Part shown: positions 1 to 11,889 of the stretch, piece after piece | Layout: each line of letters begins with the position of its first letter | How positions within the stretch are numbered: the stretch's first letter is position 1 | Source of the DNA: Plectrocnemia conspersa | Lineage: Eukaryota > Arthropoda > Insecta > Trichoptera > Polycentropodidae | Length of the DNA stretch: 64,000 bases | NCBI GenBank assembly: GCA_009617715.1 | Contig: VTFK01000171.1 | Span: forward strand, 806,001 to 870,000 | Reading direction: 5' to 3' | Position numbers and translations under genes: made by a program | The notes under the pieces: generated by a model | The model's database searches: none | What the model saw: the letters and a program-made list of their open reading frames with translations, nothing else | Told to the model about the DNA's origin: nothing

Positions 1-889
1 TCAATTGAGTGAAAATCTGACAACTGCTGATAAAATAAAATTATTTGCCAATACATTGATTATTTAAGTATATAATTTAAATTTATTTTCATATAAAGTC
101 AACACTTATATAGTTGATAAGTGAATGACTCATAAGCATGTGTTAAAAAAACGTCCATATTTACATATGTGTCATATAGTGTGATGCAAAATCACAAAGA
201 TAGGTATAACTTGTTAATTTGGGAAAGTTTTCAATATTTTTTTATTTAAAAAAATATAATTATAAATAATTTTAGATTTTATTTTTGACAAAAATTCTTT
301 ACCAAATTTACTCACTGAACCAGTAAGAATAAATGAATCATGACATTTTGTAATGAAATTTTCCTTATTATGATCCTTAGTTTGCTACCGTATGTTTCTC
401 ATAAAGGGTCAACTAGCTTAAAAGGACGCTTTTAAACATTTGACTGACACAATAAAATTGTTTTAAAAGAGTTAATTGAGCCGGAAAATATAAGCGTCCA
501 GTGTCTTATTAATAAGATAGTAGTTCTATGATTTTTTGTCGTATTTTGTAAAATTAAACTGTGTATTCCCTAATTATCTTAAAGCAAATCTTAACTTGTA
601 TAATACAATATAACAGCGTTCTTGGTTTGGTTTTTCATTGCCTTCATTGATAAAAATTTCTATGAATAAAAATTATTAACTGCTGTGAAAAATATTGTTA
701 TTAAATAATATGTAATACTTCTTGAAGTTGAAAGTAAATTAATTAACTAAAGCAAATTTTAATTTATTTCAAACTAGTATTTTTTTATGCCTTTTTTATT
801 ATAAGGAATTATCTGATTTATTATTTCTAAGAACAGTTAACAGATTTAAGGTAATTAAAATAAATTATAAGAAATAAAATCATTACTTA
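1..889. other. AT-rich DNA upstream of the IDGF cluster
   Basis: I see no gene, repeat end or GC-rich block in this stretch. It is AT-rich with many stops in all frames. Confidence 0.5.
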
Positions 890-1065
890 AATTTAGACAA
901 TATTTCAATGACAAAAATCATTTTTTTGTCATCTAGATACATTTCTGTGAAAACTATACGCTTGATTTGTCGCAGACCTTGACTCTTAATGAAAAACGTA
1001 AATTCAGTGCAGGGAACAAAATATGGCTTGAAAATATTAAGAAGTGCATATACATACGTACATTA
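890..1065 (+). promoter_or_regulatory. Upstream block shared by IDGF copies 1 and 2
   Basis: Roughly 170 bp here, 0.5 kb upstream of gene 1, align with 5195-5370 upstream of gene 2. Shared words in the same order are ATTTCTGTGAAA, GCAGACCTTGAC, AATGAAAAACG, GGAACAAA and AAGAAGTGCATATA. The flanking AT-rich DNA has diverged, so this is either a relatively recent duplicate remnant or a retained enhancer. No coding frame. Confidence 0.5.
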
Positions 1066-1571
1066 CAACAATATATTTCTTATTAAAATAATATTATTAA
1101 ATTTATAGTAATTAAATATTAAATATCTATTAATGTATTTTAATTGCTACTTTTACTACTTTTAATTTATATTAGATTAATTCTAGTGTAATATACATAC
1201 ATATATAATACATATGTCAATATATTTAAATACGCTTATATATAAAAAATATGCAATTCTTATTTTAAAACCAATGAATGTCAAAGATAAAAGGATATTT
1301 GGTGCGGTAAAATACAATAGGACTCAAACACAATTTATACATTAAAAAATACCTAATAAATAGTATATTATGTATTTTTTTTATATAAGAATATTAATTA
1401 TTTTAAAGAAAGTTTAATATGGAAGTACAGTTATTTGATTATTAAGATGATATTTGTCATATATATTAAAATACATTATTTATTCAACAGCGCTTCTACG
1501 TTGTCAGGTGACTGATCGTGTGTGTTGCACTTTACGATTGGTTATTAACGAGGCGTGAATCAAAATCAGCG

Positions 1572-1627
1572 TCAGTTGTCGTTTAGCTATCGTCTTCTAC
1601 AGATAGAAGTTTGGTCAGCTCTTCGCA
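1572..1627 (+). promoter_or_regulatory. Core promoter and 5' UTR of IDGF copy 1 (Inr + DPE-like)
   Basis: The arthropod initiator TCAGTTG starts at 1572, with the predicted +1 A at 1574. AGATA at 1601-1605 sits exactly at +28 to +32 and fits the DPE consensus RGWYV. The predicted 5' UTR is 54 nt with no upstream ATG. The same layout recurs upstream of the next copy and, in part, the third, which supports function. No convincing TATA box lies at -30. Confidence 0.6.
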
Positions 1628-4577
1628 ATGGCGAAGTTCTTTCTCATTTTGACTGCTCTTTGTGCGGTCAATAGTTTCTCTCTTGCTTCAGCCAATGTTA
1701 ATGAACCGGTGGTATTTTGTTACTATGACAGTCGAAGCTACCTTAGAGATAGTAAGTACTACTTTGCAGGGTTTTACTAGCCATTTGGTATAGTCAATTG
1801 ATATATAAACGAGCATATGGTTGTCGGTAGTCGTTATATATTCCGCGACGAGGTTCAAGGACTACGGTGAGATGATAAAAACATCAATTGATATTTGGCC
1901 TTGGATGATTATGTTTCTTGTGGAAGTAAAAAATCCACTGGGAGAATTCTTTAGTGTATAGGTGCAGAATTTATGAAGCTGGTTGCTTCTAGTTTAGATT
2001 AAGGGGTCAGATCACTCTCGATACTGAATATTTAATACATGATTTTTTTTAATGTTTTTGCGTTTATTTTAATAATTCTGGTGCTCTTTACAGCTGGGTT
2101 ATTTATTATCATAATAATTTAATACTTTAGCTGGTTTGACGATAGAGCGATATCGTGTCAATTTGACATCGAATTTTGGCTACATTTTTTTTATTAATTA
2201 TCTATTTTTTAACTCAAAAGCACATTTATTTTTATCACGCTGTTCCGTAGAATTTGCTATATTTTGTCTAAGTTTTAAAAGGAAGAAACATGTTGTCTGT
2301 GTATATAAAATGGTTGCAATGTGGTAGCAGATGAGTTGCCAGAACGTTGTCACAGAAGTGGACTAATGGATGACTTTAAGACATCCTTTCTGATTACAAC
2401 CTGACGGCCACCAGCAGTTATTTATTTTTAATAGATAATTTAAAATTAGTATGTTGTTATCATTTTAGCTCAAGCCAAAATGCTGCCGTCAGATTTGGAG
2501 CCAGCCCTATCCCTTTGCACACATCTCGTATATGGCTATGCTGGTCTAGACGCTATGACGAATAAAATTATATCGCTGAACGAAAATATAGATTTAAAGA
2601 AAGGGCACGAAAACTTTAGAGTTGTCTCTCAGCTCAAAAAAAAGTACCCTACTATAAAGGTCCTTATATCCGTTGGAGGCGGTGCTGATACTGAATTAGA
2701 AGATTCATACAAATACAATACTGTGGTAAGAATAAGAATATCCTAAAAAAATATTTTATATACAGGTAGGAATTATTTACTTAAAAAATAAAAAATGACA
2801 TTTTACGATATAACATTATAGTTAAAAAATAGCAACAAAGAAACTTAAATTATATGATTTTTGATCGTCAACGTTATTTCAGCTAGAGACATCAGAATCT
2901 AGAGCTGTTTTCATTGATTCTGCCAGCAATCTTGTTAAGAACTTTGGATTTGATGGCTTGGATCTCGCATGGCAATTCCCAACTATTAAACCAACCAAGA
3001 ACCGCGGAACGATTAGTGAGTATTAAACGTATTAGTCATTACAAACTATATGTTTATGATTTATTTTATTTTTTAAGGCTCTATATGGCATGGTTTCAAG
3101 AAACTTTTTAAGAGCAGACCAGTAGATGAGCACACTGAAGAACATAAAGAGCAGTTCAGCAAGTTCGTCCATGAAATGAAGAATGCTCTTCGTCACGATA
3201 ATATGTTATTAACCGCCTCAGTACTCCCCAACGTTAATAGTTCACGTAAGTTTTATTAACATATTTTTATAAATGCAAAATATAATTACTCATTATTTTC
3301 TTCAGTCTATTTTGATACAAACGCTATAATGAACCACATTGACTATGTGATTCTTCATGGCTATGACTACATGACACCGAAACGTAATCCCAAAGAAGCA
3401 GATTACACGTCGCCTTTGTATGAACTATTGAATAGAAACACAGAATTGAACATAAACTTCCTCACTAACAATTGGTATTATTATTAAAATCATATATAAT
3501 TATAAAACATATTTTTATAATCAATTTTAATATCAGGACCAAGAATGGATTCCCAACCAAAAAGTTGATTTTAGCTATACCGACTTTTGGTCGCGCTTGG
3601 AAGTTGGATTCTGAGAGTGCTATTTCTGGAGTACCTCCACTCCATACAGACGGACCTGCGCCTGAAGGTAATTTAGCTAAAATGATTGATGTTATAAGCT
3701 ATTATTTATTTATATATATTTTTAGGAGCTTACACTAAACAAGAAGGTCTATTGAGTTATCCAGAAATTTGCACAAAACTTAACAATCCAGTCAGCCAAA
3801 AAGATGCGAAGTTAAGAAAAGTTACAGATCCTACCAACAAATATGGTGAATCAATAAATATATAATCATTGCTATTAATAATTAAATATGAAAGTACTGA
3901 ATAAACATTTCAGACGATCTATTGCAACATGACGAAACGTTAACGAAAAGATTTGGTACGCTAAAAGTACTTATATATAAGAAAACTGTAGCATGTATAC
4001 ATAATAATATTTTTTTTTAATTTTTCTATGCATGCACAATTTTTTACTTAGTATCACTTGTAATTGTACTTTAATATATAAATAAGAGTTGTTTAACAGT
4101 GTTTGTTTAAATGCAATTTATTTGGTAAAACTATATTATTAAATATTAAAATTAATATTATTTAATTTTATGTTTATAGGAACATATGCCTTCCGTGCTC
4201 CTGATGAGAAGGGAGAGGGTGGTATATGGGTCAGTTATGAAGATGATGGCACAGCAGGCATCAAAGCTGGATATGCAAGGTCTGTAAAATACCAATTGAC
4301 ACATATTCGAACATCGTGTTTATTATCTATGAAAGTATCGTATACTTCGATAAATAATCAATAAATATGTTTAATAGTATTTGTGCTCTTAAATGAATTT
4401 TTAGTTAAATTGATGTGTACTGGGATAGTGTGATTTAACTATTATTATGTTTACATATGTTTCAGGGTTAAGGAACTAGCAGGAATAGCTATAGTGGATC
4501 TTTCTCTAGACGATTTTAGAGGATTGTGCAATGGAGATAAATATCCTATTTTAAAAGCAGCTATATATAGATTGTAA
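1628..4577 (+). CDS. IDGF-like chitinase-like protein, copy 1 (9 exons)
   Basis: Exons read from the sequence: 1628-1751, 2469-2725, 2883-3015, 3078-3245, 3306-3474, 3537-3667, 3726-3845, 4180-4279, 4466-4577. All introns are GT-AG and the joined frame is 437 codons plus TAA. Residues 1-22 form a signal peptide (MAKFFLILTALCAV, ending ASA), so the protein is predicted to be secreted. The GH18 barrel shows the THLVYGYAG strand, SVGGG at residues 109-113 and DGLDLAWQF at 151-159. Gln158 stands where an active chitinase has its catalytic Glu, so no hydrolysis is expected. The WHGFKKLFK insert that sets IDGFs apart from chitinases is present, as are HGYDYMTP, a sequon at N225 and the C-terminal IVDLSLDDFRGLC. 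Known IDGFs are haemolymph or cuticle-associated proteins implicated in growth, wound repair and cuticle integrity; the role of this copy is inferred from family only. The length is normal for the family (about 430-440 aa). It is the first of three tandem copies. Confidence 0.93.
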
Positions 4578-4666
4578 AAATATATATTATTTGTGACAAA
4601 ATATTTTATTTAATAATCTATACAACGTAAGTCATAATATTTTTATTAGAATTATAATTATTTGAC

Positions 4667-4672
4667 AATAAA
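4667..4672 (+). promoter_or_regulatory. Poly(A) signal of IDGF copy 1
   Basis: AATAAA lies 90 nt after the stop codon within the context TTGACAATAAAACATACAA, followed by a T/G-rich stretch. Nearly the same context (TTGACAATAAAACGTACAA) follows gene 2, so the 3' UTR was duplicated with the gene. Confidence 0.6.
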
Positions 4673-4689
4673 ACATACAATTTTATATT

Positions 4690-5194
4690 GTGTTTTCAAT
4701 TCTAAAATATATATGTTCATATGTGTCACTGTCTTTATCTAAGTCGCAATGATGGAAGAGAGTTATATATTTAGATTATATATTGTATTATATAAAAGCA
4801 AAATAAACATTTATAGATTTTTTAATCCATTAAAAACGACATTCATTGTGAGAATACCTAATACATTATACGATTTCACACACAAAACGACGACAAAATT
4901 GTGATTCTATTGATATTTTTATGTCGTATTATTTAATATAGAATGAACTTATAACTTTGTATTAAATTTATGGTTAAACAATATTTTGCAATCAAAACTA
5001 AACACAAGTTGTAAAATACTTATGGTTGATAAAATGGTGAATATGTTTCTATAAAAATGCTTAATTTTAAATATTTGTAAAACAAATACTTGTTTGACAT
5101 TTCTATACAATTTTTATACCTAAGGATGTAAAAACATACCGTTGACCTTTTAATACCCAAAAAATGAGTTAAAATCATGCAAATGATTTTAAAA
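4690..5194. other. Intergenic AT-rich DNA between IDGF copies 1 and 2
   Basis: No coding frame or structured repeat seen. It leads into the shared upstream block at 5195-5370. Confidence 0.4.
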
Positions 5195-5370
5195 GCATTA
5201 CGTAATTGAGATCATTCTTCAATGGCAAAAAACAATTTTTTTTCCTCGTTTAGGTCCATTTCTGTGAAATTACACGGTTGATTAGTAGCAGACCTTGACG
5301 TTAAATGAAAAACGAAAATTCAATGCTTGGAACAAACTATGACTCAGTTGAATTATAAAGAAGTGCATAT
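5195..5370 (+). promoter_or_regulatory. Upstream block of IDGF copy 2, paralogous to 890-1065
   Basis: Matches the gene 1 upstream block in word order (ATTTCTGTGAAA, GCAGACCTTGAC, ATGAAAAACG, GGAACAAA, AAGAAGTGCATATA), with indels between the words. Distance to the ATG is about 0.4-0.6 kb, close to that of gene 1. Confidence 0.5.
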
Positions 5371-5732
5371 ATATTACAACAAAAATCATTATTTTAAATA
5401 AATTTAATAAATTTATTTAAAATAATAAAATTAAACATTATAATTTGTAAGTATTATATATCCATACACACTTTAATAAAATCATTTATACTTTAATATG
5501 TATTTTTTATTTTTAAATTATCCTAAATGTACTAATAATAATAATATGGTTTTACTGAAATGTTGTAATATTTTTTGATATGCTCAATGACTGTTAAAAT
5601 ATGTATATATTCATTAAATAAGTAAATAAATAAAATAAATTTGTTCAAAAGCGATATCACGTGACATGTGATTGGTCGTGTGTACCGTTCTTTATAATTG
5701 GTTTATCAACGAGACGTGAATCAAATTTAGTG

Positions 5733-5789
5733 TCAGTTGTAGTTAAACTATCGTCTTCCACGGATAGTTGTATGGTCAGCTTCTTCGCA
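5733..5789 (+). promoter_or_regulatory. Core promoter and 5' UTR of IDGF copy 2
   Basis: Initiator TCAGTTG with +1 A at 5735. GGATA at 5762-5766 falls exactly at +28 and fits the DPE consensus RGWYV. TTTATAATTGG lies about 40 bp upstream, rather far for a working TATA box. An in-frame ATG at 5772 precedes the conserved ATG at 5790. The upstream one has T at -3, the conserved one G at -3 and G at +4, so the latter is the better start. Confidence 0.6.
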
Positions 5790-8700
5790 ATGGCGAAGTT
5801 TTTTTTCATTTTGGCTGCTCTTTGTGCGGTCAATACTTTCCATCTTGCTTCAGCCAACGTCAGTGGACCAGCAGTATTTTGTTACTATGACAGCCGAAGC
5901 TATCTTAGAGAAAGTAAGTACTACTTCAAATTTATTTAAGTAATTTAAATAGACATATAAATAAAATTTAGTAAATTAAGACAAATTATATTTGACATTA
6001 TGTAGTACAGTTTTATACAGTATTGAATATACAAAAATATATTTTTTTAATGCATATAATATTTACTATTTCAAAATAATAATATATATTATTACACAAA
6101 TTAGTCTTAACTACGAGCATTCGTTTTTTAACAAAAAAAATATTGATGAATTATTGTTGCAAATTCTTTTACTGCTATTCATTCAAAAAAATCTAGCTGC
6201 TTTGTGTAACATGCAAAAAATGTTCATTAAACTTGTCAAATTTGCATATAAACCAGTTTTTTAGAGGCAGAATTGAAGCCATACACTTACGCTTTGTAAT
6301 GTTATACATTCATATAATAATTTTTATTTATCTAAAAAATTGTAGAAAAATATCAAAAAAAAATTGACCTTTAATCGTATCGCCGTGACTCTTTTTACGA
6401 AAACATGCGATAAGTTAACCCAAAGTTTTTTTCGGTGAGGGTCAAGCTATTAAGCAATCAGGTTTTTTAAATTGTATTAGTGTTACATAAGCATGGGGAG
6501 TTATTATTACGCAAAAAAATACTATGTTTATCTATATTTTTTGAAAATGTTTTACTTGGTATTATATTAATTAAATTAAAAATAAATTCAAGTACTCCAA
6601 ATCGCGGTTTTGCAATGTACATATCTAATGTAAGACTTTAATTCTGTAGAAATTTATATATATTTGTATTGCTCAATGGTCTATGACTATTGAACTATTG
6701 ATGAGTAAATTTTATCAATTGTATTTCTAATATTGATTTAAAATTATGACAGCAAATAATTAAATTGCAGTTTAGGTAAATATACACATAAGAAATAATA
6801 AATGTTTCACTCAACATTGTCTATATTACGACAAAAAGTTAAATAATTAGTTTTTCAATGAATAAATAATAATTTGTAAATTAAATCTTATTGCAATCAT
6901 AAATTAAACTAAACCAAATAATAATCACAATTAAGATGCATTTATATAAACTCAATGCTTGGACTAATACTAAAAATACTACGATATTTTTTAAGAATAT
7001 ACATTATATATAAATAATATTCTAGTATTATTTTGGGTATATATATTCTTGCGATAATTTTTTCCCCCCCCCTCTCGGCAGGTTTGACTACTACTATTAT
7101 ATGACAGATTTAAGAGTTTTACAGTGAAATACCAAAATATTTTTAAGCGAGCTAGGGCCTCAAGGTAAGTTTTCCTACTTGACCTTTGAATAACCACTGT
7201 CTTCTACGACGATTGTTTTCGTACAATACCCATTTCTTATCTGGTTATCAAAGTATCGAGAAAAGGCTAACATCCTCAAGATACAGAAGCTCTTGGGTTA
7301 TGCGGATATGCGCCGATTTATTTTCTTATCGTAATTTGTGTGGAACACGTACACCTTGTTTCCAAGCCTTCCAAATCTTCTTTGTGTCTTTGCACTGTTG
7401 AATCGGACTAGTTTAGTCAGTTTTTTAAACTAGTGATGGATAATTTGAAATGGATTTGCTTCAATTAATGTAGCCAAGGCATCTTTGCCATTTTAGTATA
7501 TCTAATAAATCATCTACCAAAAACACGACTGACTGCTTAAACTTAAATTTAAAAAAAAATGATATTACTTTTGGGATAACCTAATATGTCATTATATTTT
7601 ATTGTAAAATACTAATAATGTTGATTATTGATAATTTGGCAGTAATAACTTATTACAGTTATATAACTGGTTAATTATTTTATTAGTTAGATTTATATCG
7701 CTTGTGTATATCATGATTTTATGTTATTGAAAATATTCTATTCTATATTTAGGTATATTTAAAAAGTATATAATACTATACTTTGCGATTGTTATGACAA
7801 ATGACGAATGACCTTCATGATGTTTTTTTTCGTGAACAATGAAAAATACTCACTTATTATGAATGATTCACATTGAAATCATACATGTTTGCAAAATATA
7901 TTTTTATGTGTACACAAAAATCTCGAATTTTGATTCGTATGCTTGAACTGTAAATATTGAAGGTAAGCATTAAATGATTTTCCTAGAAACTTGTATAATC
8001 GATTGGCAAACACAGAAAGAAACACATGTTCGATTATTTATTTATTTATTTATTTATTTATTAAAATTATAACCATCGTGACCTGACAGGCAAACCTAAT
8101 GCGTCACGATAGTCAAAAGTACTAATACATCATAATACATACAAATATAAACAAGACAAAACAACAGACACAAATCACCTCAACAGGTGTGCATTGTCCC
8201 ATACGAATTGAACCAAAACTCCATAAGTGCAAGAGAAAATGTCAATATTACTATGGACAGAATTGAGCAGATAAATGGCCTTGGCCAGAGAAGAGTTGGC
8301 AAGTGCTCCAGTTCTACACTTAACAGGCAAGAATAGTGGACGCGACCGAGAACTATATCCACCTTCAGGAGCCTACATTTGAAGCTGCTCGAGCACTGAA
8401 GGATTGTCTACAATGCCCTTGAGCAATTTCCAGAAGTGTTTAATTACATAAACACTTCTGCGAGTCGACAAAGAATAAAAATAAAAAATAAAAGATTATG
8501 ACAATTAACGCATTTTACGATAAATATATGACACCATTGTTTGTATCTGACATTGAAAAGAGACTTCAATGTGAGACAGGCAGATGTCTTTATTAACGAT
8601 GCATGATGGATACATTTGTATATACCAAACAAACACGTTGATGACATTAAGTATAAAAATCTAATAGTGTTAAAAATTATAAGAATGAAAAAACACTGTG

Positions 8701-11387
8701 GTTAAGGTAATTTAAATCAAGTGAAGTGTATTAAATACTTTAGAATTATCTTCAGAATAATCTTCAGTAATAACAAGTTTTTTGCATTGTTGCTGTTAGT
8801 GGTAATGAAATTAACAGTTTTTTTGAGACGCTAATCATACCATTACTTGTTCAGTGCATGTCTTATAGTAGTATTATTTAATAACATTATTGTTATTGTT
8901 ATGATTATTTGAAACAAAAAAAATCGCTACATCACTTCATATTGAGATTTATATGCTAACCGCAAAATCACCTTAGTATATACATAGAGATGATGTCGTC
9001 GCTTTAATAGTTAAATTATCTTCAATAAACTTAACTATGCATTCAACTGCTATAACATAACGTATGCATGTTGAACAATAACAATAGCGTTTCCTTCCTA
9101 ATATATGTGTTTATAAATAATAATTTCGAAAAAAAATATATCTTTAATATCATTAATTTATGTGAAAAAATATCATTAATTTCACCCTACTTTACTCAGA
9201 GAAAAATTAAGGTATTTGTATGCATATACATTTTTTAATAAATCAAGTTTTTCGTTATCATTTCAGCTCAAGCCAAGATGCTACCATCTGACATGGATCC
9301 AGCTTTATCCTTTTGCACGCATCTCGTTTATGGTTATGCAGGTCTAGACGCTGCGACGAATAAAATGGTATCGCTAAACCCAAAACTGGATCTGGATCAA
9401 GGACACGCAAATTTTAGAGTTGTCACTCAGCTCAAAAAAAAATTCCCTACTATGAAAGTCCTATTGTCCGTTGGAGGCGGTGCTGATCTTGAATTGGAAG
9501 ATTCATATAAATACAACACCGTGGTTAGTATATTGCAATAGTAACTACTTTAAGAATATTCCTAAAATATGTTTTTATAAATACGTAAAGATCATAACAA
9601 AAAACTAACATAATAATTTCAGTTGGAAACACCAGAATCTAGAGCAGTTTTTATCAATTCTGCTAGCGTTATTCTTAAGAACTATGGATTTGACGGCTTG
9701 GACCTCGCATGGCAATTCCCAACTCTCAAGCCAAAGAAGATTCGCGGAAAGATTAGTGAGTATTCATCGTGATAGATTTTATTCCTAATTACATATTAAT
9801 GATTTTTATTTTATTTTAGGCTCTTTATGGCATGGTTTCAAGAAACTATTTAAAACCAGACCTGTAGATGAGCATGCTGAAGAACATAAAGAGCAATTTG
9901 GCAAGTTCGTCCAAGAAATGAAGAACGCTCTTCGTCACGACAATATGATATTGACTGCTTCAGTGCTCCCCAACATTAACAGTTCACGTAAGTTCTACAG
10001 CCATATTTGGATATATGTAAAATATAATAATTTATTTTTTTATAATATATTTAAATTGTTCAGTATATTTTGACATACACGCCATAATGAGCCACATTGA
10101 TTATGCGATTCTCCATGGCTATGATTACATGACACCAAAACGTAATCCCAAAGAAGCAGATTATACATCGCCTTTGTATGAACTATTGGAAAGAAACCCA
10201 GAATTTAACATCAATTTCCTTACTAGCTATTGGTACTAATAAAATATTATTAAGGTATAAATACTATTTTTTAATACAATTTTAATTTCAGGCTTAAGAA
10301 TGGATTCCCAATCCAAAAGTTGATCTTAGCTATACCCACTTTTGGTCGCGCATGGAAGTTGGATTCTGATAGCGCCATTTCTGGAGTACCTCCACTCCAT
10401 ACAGATGGACCAGCACCTGAAGGTATTTTATCTTAAATGTTAGATGTTATTAGTTATTAACACTATGTTGAATTTTTTAGGACCTTACACTAAGCACGAA
10501 GGTCTTTTGAGTTATCCAGAAATTTGTACAAAGCTTAACAATCCAGCCAATCAAAAAGGATTGCACACGTATTTAAGGAAAGTTACAGATCCTAGCAAAC
10601 GATATGGTGAGTCAATAAACATAAAGTCATCGCTATAATAATTAAGTATGGATGTACTAAATAAACATTATAGAAACTTTATTACAACATGAAAAAACTT
10701 TAACGAAAGTATATGTATGCTATGCTAATAATATTTGGGTATTAAAAATTGGTAGCATATATATTATTATTACTGTTTTTTTTTTATAAAACGAAGAATT
10801 TTGTACTATAGCATTACAAAAAAAAAACTGTTTTTATTTTATATGTGTAATGTTTAGTCGTGTAGCCCTGAATGTTTCAATGTAAATCTTTTTTTGAATC
10901 TATATTATCGAAGATTAGAGCTTAAAATATTTGTTTTTTATCCTCATAGGAACATATGCCTTCCGTGCTCCTGATGATAATGGAGATAATGGTTTGTGGG
11001 TCAGTTATGAAGACAGTGACACAGCAGCTAACAAAGTTGGATACATAAAGTTAGTATTTATTTATTTATTTATTCACAAAGATATATGTTATTAATTTAA
11101 AAAAATGAATAAACAAATAGTATATTATTTAATCTAATTATATAAATAAATTATTTTATTATTTTGTATTGTATTTGTGGTCTTAAAAACATGTAACTGA
11201 ATGTATACGTGTATCTAACTACAGAAGAGTAATCATTGTCAATTTTAAATACTAATAAAAAAAAATATTTTTCAGGGCTAAGGGACTAGGAGGTGTAGCA
11301 ATTGTGGATCTTTCTCTGGATGACTTCAGAGGATTATGTAGTGGAGATAAATATCCAATTTTAAGATCAGCTAAATACAGATTGTAA
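5790..11387 (+). CDS. IDGF-like chitinase-like protein, copy 2 (9 exons)
   Basis: Exons: 5790-5913, 9267-9523, 9623-9755, 9820-9987, 10064-10232, 10292-10422, 10481-10606, 10950-11049, 11276-11387. All junctions are GT-AG; the joined frame is 439 codons plus TAA. Phases match gene 1. Exon 7 is 6 nt longer, adding two residues near QKGLHTYLRK. The signal peptide is MAKFFFILAALCAV...ASA. SVGGG lies at 109-113 and DGLDLAWQF at 151-159, with Gln158 in place of the catalytic Glu. The WHGFKKLFK insert, sequon N225-S-S and C-terminal IVDLSLDDFRGLC are present. Intron 1 is 3.35 kb and has taken up a mariner relic and a LINE 3' end, which separates exon 1 widely from the rest. Assignment of exon 1 rests on matching phase and signal-peptide similarity. 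An in-frame ATG at 5772 could add MVSFFA at the N-terminus. Secreted, non-enzymatic role inferred from family. Confidence 0.92.
6350..6490 (+). other. Intron 1 block of IDGF copy 2 shared with copy 3
   Basis: Ordered matches to 12335-12450 in intron 1 of gene 3 include TTGACCTTTAA, ATATCGC/GTATCGC, TGTGACTC/CGTGACTC, TAACCCAA, GAG-GTC-AGCTA and TTTTTTAAATT-TATTAGT. The surrounding intron is unalignable by eye. It could be duplicated intron or an intronic control element. I do not see it in the much shorter intron 1 of gene 1. Confidence 0.45.
7085..7455 (-). pseudogene. Decayed mariner transposase fragment in intron 1 of IDGF copy 2
   Basis: Read on the minus strand across several frames, the region gives pieces of mariner transposase in the right order: STVQRH, a decayed WVPH region, the ITGDEKW-like motif (seen as ITR-EMG), then RKTYLEALARLKIF. 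The last piece matches the mariner stretch after the RQWL motif. The DNA also matches 58465-58860 (shared AAGACAGTGGTTAT, CTCACTTAAAAA-like words), so both derive from one family. Several stops and frameshifts; no terminal repeats recognised. A poly-C run at 7067-7074 bounds it. Confidence 0.7.
7480..8030. other. AT-rich intronic DNA (IDGF copy 2, intron 1)
   Basis: Nothing beyond AT-rich sequence seen. Confidence 0.4.
8034..8475 (-). mobile_element. 5'-truncated LINE 3' end with AATA tail
   Basis: On the minus strand a decayed C-terminus reads LAKAIYLLNSVHSNIDIF, which fits the ...N.....IDIF... ending typical of Jockey/CR1-like LINE ORF2 proteins. It is followed by about 200 bp of 3' UTR and a simple (AATA)n tail, seen on the + strand as (TTTA)n at 8034-8062. 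The 5' end fades at about 8475. Orientation is opposite to the host gene. The clade is not resolved. Confidence 0.6.
8476..9266. other. AT-rich end of intron 1, IDGF copy 2
   Basis: No gene seen. The last 100 bp before exon 2 (CCTACTTTACTCAGAGAAAA, ...GTATGCATA...) resemble the stretch before exon 2 of gene 3 at 13770-13869, another trace of the duplication. Confidence 0.4.
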
Positions 11388-11481
11388 GAATATGCACAAT
11401 TTGTAACCAACTATATAATTTAATAATTATTATTTACCTGAGAAGTTATAATCATTTTTGATAAAATTTTATTTACTTGAC

Positions 11482-11487
11482 AATAAA
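11482..11487 (+). promoter_or_regulatory. Poly(A) signal of IDGF copy 2
   Basis: AATAAA 95 nt after the stop, in the same sequence context as the gene 1 signal. Confidence 0.6.
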
Positions 11488-11838
11488 ACGTACAATATTA
11501 TATGTTTTTAATTTAAAATAACATTAAATCATATGCACCTATGTTAATAATATTATATAATATTATTGAAAATAAAAAATGGCAAATGTCAAAAAAAATA
11601 TATCGATTCAACATGATACATACTTGATCCTTTTAAGCTAAAATCTAAATACTGTATGAACGTCGACATTTTTTAAAATGTATAATAATAAATACGATAT
11701 AATATTTTTATTAAAACATCCTTTATTAAAAATATATAAATTACTATGCTGATAATTTTAATACATAAATATATTTAATCGATCGTGTGTACCGCTCTTT
11801 ATATTGGTTTATTTAAGAGCCTTGAATCAAAATTAGCG

Positions 11839-11889
11839 TCAGTTGTTGTTGAACTATCGTCTTTTATGGAAAGGGTCAGCTTTCTCGCG
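11839..11889 (+). promoter_or_regulatory. Core promoter and 5' UTR of IDGF copy 3
   Basis: Initiator TCAGTTG with +1 A at 11841. The +28 position reads GGAAA, a one-base departure from the DPE consensus met by the other two copies. An in-frame ATG at 11866 would extend the protein by MERVSFLA; the conserved ATG at 11890 is preferred because all copies share it. Gene 2's stop lies only about 450 bp upstream, so this gene has little private upstream DNA. Confidence 0.55.

Noticed and set aside
1628..4577. Active chitinase
   Set aside because: The catalytic Glu of DGxDxDWE is Gln here, and the IDGF-specific insert is present.
5657..5857. 66-codon minus-strand frame over the promoter of IDGF copy 2
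   Set aside because: Antisense shadow of the conserved promoter and exon 1.
5992..6264. 90-codon + frame in IDGF copy 2 intron 1
   Set aside because: AT-rich chance frame (Ile/Tyr/Phe/Lys/Asn-rich), no homologue in the other copies' introns.
9278..9541. Stand-alone small protein starting at the exon 2 ATG (also 2480-2746 and 13881-14144)
   Set aside because: These frames are exon 2 of the IDGF genes running past the donor site; the true start is in exon 1 with the signal peptide.
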